DNA of 64,000 nucleotides from Amycolatopsis sp. NBC_00345 (GCF_036116635.1 NZ_CP107995.1:3348001-3412000), one strand, 5' to 3'. Shown: positions 1 to 8,949, counted from the stretch's first letter. The notes: generated from the letters alone by a model not told the origin. Program-made: numbers and translations.

Positions 1-261
1 CGTCTCCCCGACGGCACCGACGCGCGGGGAAGCCTCGGCGATCCCCGTTGGCTGGCCCTGAGCGAACGCGAGCGGGAGATCCTGGTCGCCATCGGGCAGG
101 GCTGGACCAACGGCGAGATCGCCGGGCGCCTGGTGCTCTCGGAGTCCACGGTCAAGACCCACGTCGGCCGGGTACTGGCGAAAATCGGGGCCCGCGACCG
201 GATCCAGGCCGTCATCGTCGCCTACGACCTCGGCCTGACCCGGCCCCGCGGGCCTGCCTGA
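1..261 (+). CDS. LuxR/NarL-type response regulator, C-terminal part (5' end outside window)
   Basis: An open frame runs in from the window edge and ends at TGA 259-261, giving about 86 residues. It holds a complete LuxR-type helix-turn-helix: LSEREREILVAIGQG opens the domain, and SESTVKTHVGRVLAKIGARDR carries the recognition helix and dimer helix typical of NarL-family two-component regulators. The receiver domain is not in the window, so the partner kinase and targets cannot be inferred. The last 50 bases overlap the end of the convergent LysR gene, so the two are tail to tail. The family assignment is firm; the specific role is unknown. Confidence 0.85.
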   Translation, partial: RLPDGTDARGSLGDPRWLALSEREREILVAIGQGWTNGEIAGRLVLSESTVKTHVGRVLAKIGARDRIQAVIVAYDLGLTRPRGPA

Positions 262-1126
262 CCTCGGCCGCGTCCGTCCTCATCGGAGGAGACGACGCCA
301 GTTCGCCGAAACGGCGCAGCAGCGGATCGCTCGTGCGCCGGGCCGGCCACAACAGCCGCAGCGAAACCGTGGGCGCGCCCCGCAGCGGCAGGTACGTCAC
401 GCGGGCGTGGGTGTGCGCCCGCGCCGCCGAGGCCGTGGTGGACCCGATCCCCCGGCCCGCCGCGATGATGGTCAGCCACTCGTCGTAGCTGCCGCATTCG
501 ACGACGTCGCGGGGCCGGTTCCCCGGCGGCCAGTCTTCCGGGCCCGTCGCCCCGCTGACCGTGTTGAAGACCAGCGTGTGCCCGGCCAGCTCCGCCCATT
601 CCAGCTCCGCGCGGGCCGTCAGCTCCGATCCGGTCGCGACCGCGGCGAGGCGCTCCTCCTCGAACAGCACCGTGCCGGTGATGCCGGAGGCGTCAACGTT
701 CCCGCGCACCAAGGCGGCGTCGACCTCACCCGACTGCAGGGCGGCCACGATGTCGTCCCGCCGCAGCAGAGTCGCCCGCGCGGCCGTCGCCGACTCGAAC
801 GCCGAAAGCAGGTCACCGATCCACGGGTCCGGCAACGCCCACTGGAACCCGATCCGCAGTCCCGCGTGCCCTCCGGCGGCGGCCAGGGCCGCGTCCAGGT
901 CACCCAGCACCACGCGCAGCCGGGCGAGCAGCTCGCCGCCGGCCTCCGTCGGCTCGACCCCGTGCGGGGTGCGTTCCAGCAGACGCGTCCCGACCGCCTC
1001 CTCCAGCTGCTGGATCGTGCGGGTCAGCGCCGGCTGGGTGATCAGCAGCTCCCGGCCGGCGGCCGTGAACGTGCGCCGCGTCGCGACCGTGACGAACGCG
1101 CGCAAGTGCCGCAGCTCCACCTCCAT
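212..1126 (-). CDS. LysR-family transcriptional regulator
   Basis: 304 residues, the usual LysR length. The winged HTH occupies residues 1-60 (ELRHLRAFVTVATRRTFTAA, then TQPALTRTIQQLEEAVGTRL), followed by a periplasmic-binding-protein-like effector domain. I start at the ATG at 1126, which begins MEVELRHL; an upstream in-frame start would add 31 atypical residues. It is divergent from the CoA-transferase gene 122 bp away, the standard LysR/target arrangement, so that gene is its probable target and an acyl-CoA or free acid a plausible inducer. The C-terminus is a short Arg-rich tail that overlaps the upstream response-regulator gene. Confidence 0.88.
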   Translation of the reverse strand: MEVELRHLRAFVTVATRRTFTAAGRELLITQPALTRTIQQLEEAVGTRLLERTPHGVEPTEAGGELLARLRVVLGDLDAALAAAGGHAGLRIGFQWALPDPWIGDLLSAFESATAARATLLRRDDIVAALQSGEVDAALVRGNVDASGITGTVLFEEERLAAVATGSELTARAELEWAELAGHTLVFNTVSGATGPEDWPPGNRPRDVVECGSYDEWLTIIAAGRGIGSTTASAARAHTHARVTYLPLRGAPTVSLRLLWPARRTSDPLLRRFGELASSPPMRTDAAEVRQARGAGSGRGRRRR

Positions 1127-1248
1127 GCCCCGCAGCCTACCCAGCCATGCCGCGCGCGCATGGGCTCGCCACGACAAGCATTTCCCCGCCGTCTTCCGGA
1201 TCCCTACCGTGGAAACCACCAGGGAAAGCTCCGAAAAGGACGGTCGGC

Positions 1249-2700
1249 ATGAGCACCACCACCAGGAACCTCAGCGCGTTCGACGAACTCATGGCCCTGC
1301 GCGACGGCGCCGGCCCCGTCGCCGGCGAGGTGACGATCACCGGCTCGGACCCGCTGTTCACGTCGCCGTTGCGCATCGGGGCGACGCTCGCCGACGCACT
1401 CGCGGCGCGCGCCGTCGCGGCCAACGACCTCTGGGAGCTGCGCACCGGCCGCCGTCAGCGGATCAGCGTCGACGTCCGGGCCGCCGCGGCGACCGCGCTC
1501 GGCGGCGAGGACATGACCCTCGTCCGCGGCGCCGACGGCGAGTACCGTCCCGCGCCGCTCTCCCCCGCCGTGGAGCACATGGTCTCGCTCACCCAGCCCT
1601 GGCCGACCGCGGACGGCCGCTTCTTCCTCCCGCACTTCAACCTCCCGCACCTCGAACGCCGGGTGCTGGACGTACTGCGCTGCGACCCCACGCCCGAATC
1701 GGTGCGGGCCGCGGTGCGGAAGTGGAAGGCGGACGACCTCGAAGACGCCATCGCCGCGGCCGGCGCGTGCGGCGGGGTCGTCCGCACCCCCGGGGAATGG
1801 CTGGCCCATCCACACGGCGCCCACCTCGCCACCCGCCCCGTCGTGCAGATCACCAAGATCGGGGACAGCGAGCCCGAGCCCCTGCCCGGTGGCGAGCGCG
1901 GCACCCATCCGCTGTCCGGCGTCCGCGTGCTCGACCTGACCCGCATCCTCGCCGGTCCCACCGCGGCGCTGAGCCTGGCCGAGCACGGCGCCGACGTGCT
2001 GATGGTGACCGCGCCGCAGCTGCCCCAGGTGCCGCCGTTCGTGCGTGACACCAGCCATGGCAAGCGCAGCACCTACCTCGACTACACCCAGCCGGACGAG
2101 GCGGCGCGGCTGCGGGAACTGGCCGGGGACGCCGACGTGTTCGTCGAGGGCTACCGTCCGCACCGCATGGCGGCACACGGCTTCGGCCCGGCTGACCTCG
2201 CCCAGCAACGACCGGGCATCGTGTACGTGACCGTGAACTGTTTCGGCTCCGGCGGCCCGTTCGGCTCCCGCGCCGGCTGGGACCAGGTCGCGCAGGCCGT
2301 CACCGGCGTCTGCGACATCCAGGGCAGCGCGGCGAACGGCGGCAAGCCCCAGCTGACGCCGGTGTACCTGTGCGATTTCCTCACCGGGTTCCTGGCCGGC
2401 TACGGCGCCATGCTCGCTCTCTCCCGCCGCGCCCGCGAAGGCGGCTCGTACCACGTGCAGGTCTCGCTCTGCCAATCCGCGATGCTCTTGCAGCGCCAGG
2501 GTTTGCTCGACGATTTCACCGCCGCCCCCGGACAGCTGCGCCCGGACGAGTTCGACCGCTACGCGATCCGCGACGACCAGACGAGCTACGGCGACCTCAA
2601 GAGCCTCGGCCCGGTGATCCGGATGGACGAGACGCAGCCGCGCTGGTCGCGAACCACGCCGGAACTCGGGAGCTCACGTCCGGAGTGGCTCGGCCGCTGA
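1249..2700 (+). CDS. Family III CoA transferase (CaiB/BaiF type), two-lobe form
   Basis: 483 residues. It moves CoA between carboxylic acids; the substrate is unknown. The recognisable CaiB fold starts near residue 222 with GVRVLDLTRILAGPTAALSL and GADVLMV. The Asp in LCDFLTGFLAGYGAML (about residue 376) matches the position of the catalytic Asp of formyl-CoA transferases. The first 200 residues look like a degenerate extra lobe, as in the longer actinobacterial members. The ATG at 1249 follows AAAAGGA at a good distance; longer starts have no ribosome site. It is divergent from a LysR gene that probably controls it. A hairpin terminator follows at 2707. Confidence 0.82.
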   Translation: MSTTTRNLSAFDELMALRDGAGPVAGEVTITGSDPLFTSPLRIGATLADALAARAVAANDLWELRTGRRQRISVDVRAAAATALGGEDMTLVRGADGEYRPAPLSPAVEHMVSLTQPWPTADGRFFLPHFNLPHLERRVLDVLRCDPTPESVRAAVRKWKADDLEDAIAAAGACGGVVRTPGEWLAHPHGAHLATRPVVQITKIGDSEPEPLPGGERGTHPLSGVRVLDLTRILAGPTAALSLAEHGADVLMVTAPQLPQVPPFVRDTSHGKRSTYLDYTQPDEAARLRELAGDADVFVEGYRPHRMAAHGFGPADLAQQRPGIVYVTVNCFGSGGPFGSRAGWDQVAQAVTGVCDIQGSAANGGKPQLTPVYLCDFLTGFLAGYGAMLALSRRAREGGSYHVQVSLCQSAMLLQRQGLLDDFTAAPGQLRPDEFDRYAIRDDQTSYGDLKSLGPVIRMDETQPRWSRTTPELGSSRPEWLGR

Positions 2701-2706
2701 GCACGC

Positions 2707-2737
2707 GGTGCGCCGGGCGTTCCGATCCCGGCGCACC
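2707..2737. terminator. Bidirectional hairpin between convergent genes
   Basis: GGTGCGCCGGG (2707-2717) pairs perfectly with CCCGGCGCACC (2727-2737) around a 9-base loop. It lies between the stop of the CoA transferase (2700) and the stop of the methyltransferase-like gene (2757), so it can end both transcripts. There is no U-tract, as is usual in high-GC actinomycetes. Confidence 0.6.
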
Positions 2738-2756
2738 CCAGCGGAACACGCGAAAG

Positions 2757-3605
2757 TCACTCGGTGGACACGGTGCTGAGCGCGGACGCGAGCCCGGCGG
2801 CCGCGCCTTTCACCGGCCGGGAAACGTACAGCTGCGCGTACAGCCAGCCTTCGGACTCGAGCCCGGTGGGGTCGACTCCGGCGCCGGCCAGTGCGTCCAG
2901 GATATGAGCCTGCTCCTCGCCGGAGGCGAATCGCCGCTGCCGGAACACCTCGTCGACGCTCGCCGTTTCGTAGCCCAGCTCGGCCAGGCGCTCCGCGACC
3001 GGCTCGTACGAGAACATCCGCAGCACGAAATGCGCCATCCACGGCCGTGAACCGCGGGCGATCCGGTCGATCGTGCGCTCGGTGACGTAGCCGACGCAGC
3101 CGGTCGACACGACGAGGTCCACCTGGTCCAGCAGCGCCTGCTGCGCCGGGTCCGGGTCATCCTGTTCGAAGTCCGCGCGGATCGTGTTGTCGAGGAACCC
3201 CGCGGACCGCGCGTACGCCAAGGCCGGTCCCGACGCGTCGAGGCCGAAGAACCGGGCCCCGTCGGGGATCGAGTGGGTGCGCACCAGCCGCCGGTCGCGG
3301 TCGAGCAGCGCTTCGCGATCGAGGTCTCCGACGCCGGGTTCGGTGTACTGCGCGTAGAGCTCGTCCAAGCTCGTTTCGCAGCGCAGCAACGCGGCGTTGA
3401 CGCCGTACGAACAACCGACATCCAGCACCGTCGGCTGCGGATTTCCGCGCTCTGCCTGATATTCCTCGATCAGTTTCGTGAAGTACGGCTTCGCGAGCTG
3501 CGGAATCTGGTAATCCACGCGACGCAGCGTCCCGTAGTACGGGCGCGGGTCGGGTGCGGTGTAGATGTGGTCGAACGAGATCTTGCCGGTCGAGTCGAAA
3601 GGCAC
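2757..3605 (-). CDS. SAM-dependent methyltransferase-like protein
   Basis: 282 residues. Motif I of the Rossmann methyltransferase fold is clear: TVLDVGCSYGVNAALL at about residue 80. Later, ARFFGLDASGPALAYARSAG fits the SAM-ribose strand, and DLVVSTGCVGYVTE fits motif IV. The N-terminus (FDHIYTAPDPRPYYGTLRRV) resembles class I methyltransferases of unknown substrate. I chose the GTG at 3605 because AGGAG (3614-3618 on this strand) stands 8 bases before it; the next upstream start adds 14 residues with no ribosome site. It stands alone between the CoA transferase and the WD40 gene. Substrate and pathway unknown. Confidence 0.75.
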   Translation of the reverse strand: MPFDSTGKISFDHIYTAPDPRPYYGTLRRVDYQIPQLAKPYFTKLIEEYQAERGNPQPTVLDVGCSYGVNAALLRCETSLDELYAQYTEPGVGDLDREALLDRDRRLVRTHSIPDGARFFGLDASGPALAYARSAGFLDNTIRADFEQDDPDPAQQALLDQVDLVVSTGCVGYVTERTIDRIARGSRPWMAHFVLRMFSYEPVAERLAELGYETASVDEVFRQRRFASGEEQAHILDALAGAGVDPTGLESEGWLYAQLYVSRPVKGAAAGLASALSTVSTE

Positions 3606-3828
3606 GGGCCAGGCTCCTAGATCTGATCGAGCAGGGCGTCGCCCCACACAGCGTGACCAGCTGGATTCCGGGCCCGGACCCGGCCGAAAGAGCTGCCTGG
3701 CCCGCTCCGGACTGCCGATGACACCGGGGCGCTCGCTGGAAGCGGCGGTCGCGGGGACTGGGCGATCCGTCCCCTACCGTACTGACCCGGTGCAAGCCCC
3801 TCGGCCGATCGCAGCCGAGGTCGGCCCC

Positions 3829-6800
3829 CTATTCAGCCGCCTGAGCGCAGGGTGGCTGGTAAGCCCGCTCGGGGAAGAACTGGTGCCAGTCCGCGGTGCT
3901 GATGGCGGGCGTCGTCTGGCAGATGTAGCGAGCGGCGGAAGCGAGGTCGGTTTCGCGCAGGAGCGTGGTTCCGTCGTCGCCGGCGGTGGCCGCCGTGTGG
4001 CCGTCCGGGCTGAACGCGACGGACCAGACGCGGTTGGTGTGGCCCGTCAGGGCGGCCAGGAACTGTGGCTGCCGCAGGTCGGCGATGTCCCAGAGCCGCA
4101 CGGTGTGGTCGTCGCTGGCGGTGGCCACGGTGTGGCCGTCGGGGCTGAACGCGACGGAGTAGAGGTGGCCGGCGTGCCCGGTGAGGGTGCCCAGTGCCCG
4201 CGGGTGGGCGGCATCGGTGATGTCCCAGAGCCGGCCGGTGCGGTCGTCTCCCCCGGTGGCCATCGTGCGCCCGTCCGGGCTGATCGCGACCGACCAGACG
4301 GGGCCGGCGTGCCCGGTGACCGCGGCCAGCTGACGGGGCCGGCCGGGATCGGTGATGTCCCACAGGCGGATCGTCGCGTCCCAGCCCGCCGTGGCCATGG
4401 TGCGCCCGTCCGGGCTGACGGCCGCGGCGTAGACCGGGCCGACGTGACTGGTCAGGGTGGCCAGCGGGCGGGGGTGCACGGGGTCGGCGATGCCCCAGAG
4501 CCGGACGGTGGCGTCGCTGCTGGCAGTGATCACGAAACGCCGGTCCGGGCTGAACACCACCGAGTTGACGATGTTGCTGTAGCCGGCCAGGGTCGCGAGC
4601 GCTCGCGGGTGGGCCAGGTCGGTGAGGTCCCACAGCCGGGCGGTGCCGTCGGCGCTGCCGGTGGCGAGCAGACGGCCGTCCGCGCTGAAGGCGACGGACT
4701 GCACCTGGCCGGCGTGGCCGGTGAGGATGGCGATTTCCCAGGGATGGGCCGGGTCGGCGACATTCCACAGCCGCGCGGTGCCGTCGGCGCCGCCGGTGGC
4801 GGCCGTGCGCCGGTCCAGGCTGAACGCCGCCGAGTAGACCGCGCCGGCGGGACCGGCCAGCGCGAAGGCGGGACCGGGGTGGTGCGGGTCGGCGATGTCC
4901 CAGAGCCGGACCGTGCGGTCCCAGCTGGAGCTGGCGAGCGTGCGCCCATCGGGGCTGAAGGCCGCGTACCAGACGATTTCGGTGTGGCCGGTGAACACGG
5001 CGCCGGGGCGTGGGTTCCGCGGGTCGGTGACGTCCCAGGTCCGGACGGTGCGGTCCTGGCCCGCCGTGGCCAGGGTGTGCCCGTCCGGGCTGAACGCCGC
5101 CGAATAGACCTTGTCCGTGTGGCCGGTGAGCGTGGCCAGCCAGTGCGGCTGCGCCGGGTCGGCGACGTCCCAGAGCCGGGCGGTCCGGTCCTGGCCGGCG
5201 GTGGCGAGCGTGCGCCCGTCCGGGCTGAACGCCACGGCCCGGACCCGGTCCGTGTGCCCGGTGAGTATGGCGAGCGCGTGCGAATGGGGCGGGTCGGCGA
5301 CGTCCCACAGCCGGGCGGTGCCGTCGCCGCCGGCGCCGGCCAGGGTGCGGCCGTCGGGGCTGAAAACGACCTGGTACACGCGATCCCGGTGGTCGGCGAG
5401 GGTGATCAGCTGCTGCGGCCGGCGCAGGTCGGCCACGTTCCACAGCCGGATCGTGTGGTCCTCGCCCGCGGTCGCGATGAGGCGCCCGTCCGGGCTGAAG
5501 GCCACCGAGTAGACGCGGTCGGTGTGGCCGATGAGCTCGGCCACTTCGTGCGGGTGGGCCGGGTCGGTGATGTCCCACAGGCGGACCAGGTGATCGCGGG
5601 CGGCGGTGGCGAGGATGTGCTCGTCCGGGCTGAACGCGACCGAGTACACCTCCTCGCGGCCGTCGAGCGTGGCCAGCTCGCGCGGGTGATGCGGATCGGC
5701 GACGTCCCACAGCCGCGCGGTGCGGTCGTCACTGGCGGTCGCCAGCAGATGCCGGGTGGGGCTGAAGGTCAGCGAGTTGACGCCGTCGGTGTGGCTGGTG
5801 AGCTGGGTGGCATACGGCGCCGCGAAAGTGCTGAGCACGGTGCCGCGGGCTTCCGCGGTCGGGGCGAGGTCATAGGCGGCGAGGCCGAGCTGCGCGGCGA
5901 GCCCGGGGTTGGCGGTGCGCAGCGCATCGCTTTGGCCGGCGACCTTCTGGGAGATCGCGATGTCGCGTTCCCCGGAGGCCTGGTCCTGCGCGTGGACGGC
6001 GTACCCGGTCGCGACGGTGGCCAGCAGGAGCAGGGCCGCGAGGAGGGCGACCAGCTGACGGAGACGGCGATTGCGGCGGCGGGCCACCGCCTGATCGGCC
6101 TCGTCGGCGGTGATGCTCGCCTGCAGGAACTCGCGTTCCCTGGCGGTGAGCGACACGTCGCCGGCCGCGGCCCAGTCCTTCGCGATGCCCAGCCGGGTGC
6201 CCCGGTAGAGCACTCCGGCATCGCGGCGCAGTGACTCCCAGACCGCGGTGGCTTCGGTGAGCTGGCGGTGGATGCGCAGGCTCTCCTGGTCTCCGGCGAG
6301 CCACTCGCGCAGTCGCGGCCACGCGGTGACGAGGGATTCGTGGGTGATGTCGATCGTGTCGGCGTCGATGGTGACGAGGCGCGCCCCGGCCAGGCGGGCG
6401 AGAACGGCGCCGGTGGCCTCGTCGGCCGGCTCGAGTTCACTGCGGTGGAGGCGGCGTTTTGTGTTCCCGGTGCCGTCGCCGATTGTGGTCAGGCGCAGGA
6501 ACAACTGCTTGACGAGCCGCTGCTGCCCGGGGCCGAAAGCCGCGTAGATGTCTTCGGCGGTCTGCGCGAGCGCGCCCTGAATCCCGCCCGCGGCAAGGTA
6601 TCCGGCCAGGGTCAGGGTGTTTCCCCGTCTTCGGCGCCAGGTCTCCAGCAGCACGTGGGACAGCAGGGGCAGCACTCCCGGCCGTCCGCCGGCCTCCGCC
6701 ACCAGTTCCGCCAGCAGCGCGCCTTCCACCGCGCAGTCGGCGTGGACCGCGGGCTGGACGATCACGTCCCGGAGCTCGGCGGTGGTCATCGGCCCGACGA

Positions 6801-7677
6801 GCACCTGCGCGGAGGAAACGGCGGCCGCGAGTTCGGCGTGCTCCGCGCAGTGCAGGTAGAAATCCGCGCGCATGCCCACGACGATCCGCAGCCGGCTGTC
6901 CGCGGCCGCCGTGGTGAGCAGCAGCGCGTCGAGGAAACGGTCCCGTTCGGCCGGATCGGCGCACAGCGTGAACACTTCCTCGAACTGATCCACGATGAGG
7001 ACGAGCTCGGCGCGCTCCGCCCGGCCGGCCAGCGCTTGGCGAGCGAGCCGGTGCAGGTTCCGGGGATCGGCCTCCAGCTCGGCGAGCACGGCCGCGACGG
7101 TCGACCGCACCAGCGGCGCGAACCGGATCGCGCACTCCTCCAACGGATGCGCCCCAGGCGACACCAGCACGACGTCGGCGTCATCGCGGAGCCGCGGGAC
7201 CAGCCCGGCGCGCAACAGCGAGGACTTCCCGGCCCCGGAAGCGCCGACCACAGCCACAAACCGGAACTCGGCGAGTTTCGCGCTCAGCTCGTCCACGAGC
7301 CGGTCCCGCCCGAAGAACCGGTCCACATCCGCGGACTGCAGGGCCACCAATCCGACGTACGGCGCCCCTTCGCTTGCGGTCTCCTGCGCGGGCGCCTCCG
7401 AGCCGCCGCTCGCCAGCTCGGCCGCGACGGCATGCCACTGCTGTTCCCATTCGCCGACGTCACCGTGACAAGCCCGCACGTACGCCAGCGTCACCGGCAA
7501 CGTCGGCAACTTCCGGCCGCCGGCGGCGTCGGACAGCGTCCCCGCCGCGTAGTGCGCCCGCTGCCCGAGCTCCCGGTAAGTCGGGCAGCCCGCTTCTTCC
7601 CGCAGCCGCCGCAACGCCCCCGCAAACCGCGACAGCACATCCCCGTCCGGGTCCAGCGGACGCTCCCGACGTGGCAT
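3829..7677 (-). CDS. HTH-STAND ATPase-WD40 repeat protein (14 WD40 repeats)
   Basis: 1282 residues with four parts. Residues 1-90 are an XRE-like helix-turn-helix (FAGALRRLREEAGCPTYREL, then YAAGTLSDAAGG). Residues 115-500 are an nSTAND-type P-loop ATPase with FFGRDRLVDEL, Walker A VVGASGAGKSSLLRAGLVPR and Walker B LVLIVDQFEEVF. A single membrane-spanning stretch, LVALLAALLLLATVATGYAV, lies near residue 555. From residue 628 there are 14 WD40 repeats of exactly 45 residues, enough for two seven-bladed propellers, ending in a conserved-looking tail with DWHQFFPERAY. STAND proteins are signal-sensing switches that oligomerise when their sensor domain binds a ligand; here the propellers would sense and the HTH part would be the output. 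Target unknown. The start is ATG 7677, preceded by GAGGGGGCGG. Confidence 0.88.
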   Translation of the reverse strand: MPRRERPLDPDGDVLSRFAGALRRLREEAGCPTYRELGQRAHYAAGTLSDAAGGRKLPTLPVTLAYVRACHGDVGEWEQQWHAVAAELASGGSEAPAQETASEGAPYVGLVALQSADVDRFFGRDRLVDELSAKLAEFRFVAVVGASGAGKSSLLRAGLVPRLRDDADVVLVSPGAHPLEECAIRFAPLVRSTVAAVLAELEADPRNLHRLARQALAGRAERAELVLIVDQFEEVFTLCADPAERDRFLDALLLTTAAADSRLRIVVGMRADFYLHCAEHAELAAAVSSAQVLVGPMTTAELRDVIVQPAVHADCAVEGALLAELVAEAGGRPGVLPLLSHVLLETWRRRRGNTLTLAGYLAAGGIQGALAQTAEDIYAAFGPGQQRLVKQLFLRLTTIGDGTGNTKRRLHRSELEPADEATGAVLARLAGARLVTIDADTIDITHESLVTAWPRLREWLAGDQESLRIHRQLTEATAVWESLRRDAGVLYRGTRLGIAKDWAAAGDVSLTAREREFLQASITADEADQAVARRRNRRLRQLVALLAALLLLATVATGYAVHAQDQASGERDIAISQKVAGQSDALRTANPGLAAQLGLAAYDLAPTAEARGTVLSTFAAPYATQLTSHTDGVNSLTFSPTRHLLATASDDRTARLWDVADPHHPRELATLDGREEVYSVAFSPDEHILATAARDHLVRLWDITDPAHPHEVAELIGHTDRVYSVAFSPDGRLIATAGEDHTIRLWNVADLRRPQQLITLADHRDRVYQVVFSPDGRTLAGAGGDGTARLWDVADPPHSHALAILTGHTDRVRAVAFSPDGRTLATAGQDRTARLWDVADPAQPHWLATLTGHTDKVYSAAFSPDGHTLATAGQDRTVRTWDVTDPRNPRPGAVFTGHTEIVWYAAFSPDGRTLASSSWDRTVRLWDIADPHHPGPAFALAGPAGAVYSAAFSLDRRTAATGGADGTARLWNVADPAHPWEIAILTGHAGQVQSVAFSADGRLLATGSADGTARLWDLTDLAHPRALATLAGYSNIVNSVVFSPDRRFVITASSDATVRLWGIADPVHPRPLATLTSHVGPVYAAAVSPDGRTMATAGWDATIRLWDITDPGRPRQLAAVTGHAGPVWSVAISPDGRTMATGGDDRTGRLWDITDAAHPRALGTLTGHAGHLYSVAFSPDGHTVATASDDHTVRLWDIADLRQPQFLAALTGHTNRVWSVAFSPDGHTAATAGDDGTTLLRETDLASAARYICQTTPAISTADWHQFFPERAYQPPCAQAAE

Positions 7678-7854
7678 CCGCCCCGCCCCCTCACCTCGGC
7701 CCTCATTGTTCGGACCTTGTTGTTCCGGAGCCAGCCATCGACACAGAACAACCCGGAAGCACTACACCGGGTCCCGGCTCACTACGGGCATCACACGTGT
7801 CGACCTCCGTGGCGGTAGCCGACCGGCCCGCCGTGGATCACAAGGGAGCGAATC

Positions 7855-8367
7855 ATGAAGGCCGTTCGAAACAGATACAGATTCCTGCTATTGGGATTGA
7901 TGGCGATCTCGGCACTGCTGGTGCCGGTCACCACGGCATCGGCTCGCCCTGCTGCCGGGGCGGCCCCGGCCACGGGGGCGACGATCCTGGACTTCAGCAC
8001 GGAGCCATGCAAGGGACAGGCCGTCCCCCGTCCTCCGCAAACCGGGTACTGCAAGCCCGGCACCACCATCGTCAACCTCCTTCCGCCGGACGGCCGGGAA
8101 GTGACTGTCCTGCTGGGAACCCTCGGCCCGTCCTCGCCTCCGGGAGCGGCGTGGGTCTACTGGACCCGCAAGGTCCCGGGCAGCGGCAATGTCTGGAGCC
8201 CGTGGCTGCAACTGGGCTCCGGGTGGGGAATCCGCGGAATCTCGGTCACCGACTACTTCAACGGCTGGTGGACCGTCGGGGTGACGGACGCGAACAATGC
8301 CTCGTGGTGCAACAAATACAACAGTGACCGATGGTTCGGGTGGTATTCGGAGAACTGCAGCTTCTAG
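7855..8367 (+). CDS. Small secreted protein of unknown function
   Basis: 170 residues. A clear Sec signal peptide comes first (basic MKAVRNRYR, hydrophobic FLLLGLMAISALLVPV, cleavage around ASARPA). The mature part has four Cys in two near pairs (EPCKGQ, GYCKPG, SWCNKY, ENCSF), compatible with two disulfides, and a Trp/Tyr-rich C-terminal half. I do not recognise a family. AAGGGAG precedes ATG 7855. It is divergent from the STAND-WD40 gene, with 177 bp between, and is followed by a strong terminator, so it is a single-gene unit. A small extracellular enzyme inhibitor, toxin or structural protein are all possible. Confidence 0.65.
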   Translation: MKAVRNRYRFLLLGLMAISALLVPVTTASARPAAGAAPATGATILDFSTEPCKGQAVPRPPQTGYCKPGTTIVNLLPPDGREVTVLLGTLGPSSPPGAAWVYWTRKVPGSGNVWSPWLQLGSGWGIRGISVTDYFNGWWTVGVTDANNASWCNKYNSDRWFGWYSENCSF

Positions 8368-8420
8368 ACAACCCGGCCCGGCGAATGACCACACCTTCCC
8401 GGCGACGTTTCCGTAGAACC

Positions 8421-8452
8421 GGACCGCCAGGCGCATCGGCGCCTGGCGGTCC
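8421..8452 (+). terminator. Perfect 14-bp hairpin terminator
   Basis: GGACCGCCAGGCGC (8421-8434), loop ATCG, then GCGCCTGGCGGTCC (8439-8452). It sits 54 bases after the secreted-protein stop and before the GntR promoter, so it separates the two transcription units. Confidence 0.75.
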
Positions 8453-8501
8453 TGCGTCATGCCGGGCGCAGCCCACCCGGAGCGTCATCCGCACCCCCGG
8501 C

Positions 8502-8544
8502 TTGCCCCCGCCTGGTACACACCTCTAGTGTACTAGTTCTCTAG
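8502..8544 (+). promoter_or_regulatory. Promoter and CTAG-type operator of the GntR/ABC operon
   Basis: TTGCCC (8502-8507) and TAGTGT (8526-8531) form a plausible -35/-10 pair with an 18-base spacer. The -10 is embedded in the inverted repeat CTAGTGTACTAG (8525-8536). A third CTAG follows at 8541. The three CTAGs stand exactly 8 bp apart, and CTAG is rare in this DNA. YtrA-type GntR proteins usually repress their own operon through such a palindrome. Confidence 0.55.
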
Positions 8545-8562
8545 CACTTTGAAGAAGGTGAC

Positions 8563-8949
8563 ATGGTCGAGTTCCGGGTGGACCGCAGTGCCGGCATGCC
8601 GCCGTACCGGCAGCTCGTCGTGCAGATCCGGGACGCGGTGCGGCTCGGGTGGCTCAAGCCCGGCGATCGCGTGCCGACTGTGCGGGAGGTCGTGACGAGC
8701 AGCGGGGTGAACCAGAACACCGTGCTCAAGGCCTACCGCGAGCTCGAGCTCGCCGGGGTCCTGGAGATCCGCCAGGGCTCGGGCACCTTCGTGAAGAGCT
8801 CGGTCGGCTCCGCGGACGCGGGCGCGCTGACCGAGCTGCAGCGGCAGCTCGAGGACTGGGTGCGGATCGCGCAAGCGGCCGGACTGGACGACGAAGACAT
8901 GCAGGCCCTGCTCAGCGCGGCGCTTGCACGGAAGGCAGGCAACCGATGA
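8563..8949 (+). CDS. GntR-family regulator, YtrA subfamily
   Basis: 128 residues, the short form typical of YtrA regulators: an N-terminal winged HTH (SAGMPPYRQLVVQIRDAVRL, then KPGDRVPTVREVVTSSGVNQ and NTVLKAYRELELAGVLEIRQ) and a short helical tail with no effector domain. GAAGAAGGTG precedes ATG 8563. Its stop overlaps the start of the ABC ATPase gene (ATGA at 8946), so the two are translationally coupled. It very likely represses the operon through the CTAG palindrome at 8525; the inducer is unknown, though this subfamily often answers to cell-wall-active compounds. Confidence 0.9.
   Translation: MVEFRVDRSAGMPPYRQLVVQIRDAVRLGWLKPGDRVPTVREVVTSSGVNQNTVLKAYRELELAGVLEIRQGSGTFVKSSVGSADAGALTELQRQLEDWVRIAQAAGLDDEDMQALLSAALARKAGNR

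Noticed and set aside
1127..1248. TTTCC/GGAAA inverted half-sites as a firm LysR operator
   Set aside because: The arms are only five bases and widely spaced; too weak to list as a feature.
4000..5800. 135-bp periodic direct repeats that might suggest a CRISPR-like or satellite array
   Set aside because: They encode WD40 blades without spacers and lie inside one reading frame.
3565..6234. 889-codon plus-strand frame rich in repeated GDVPEPDG-like units
   Set aside because: It is the antisense of the WD40 repeats; its periodicity is exactly the 45-codon repeat of the real gene, and codon bias supports only the minus strand.
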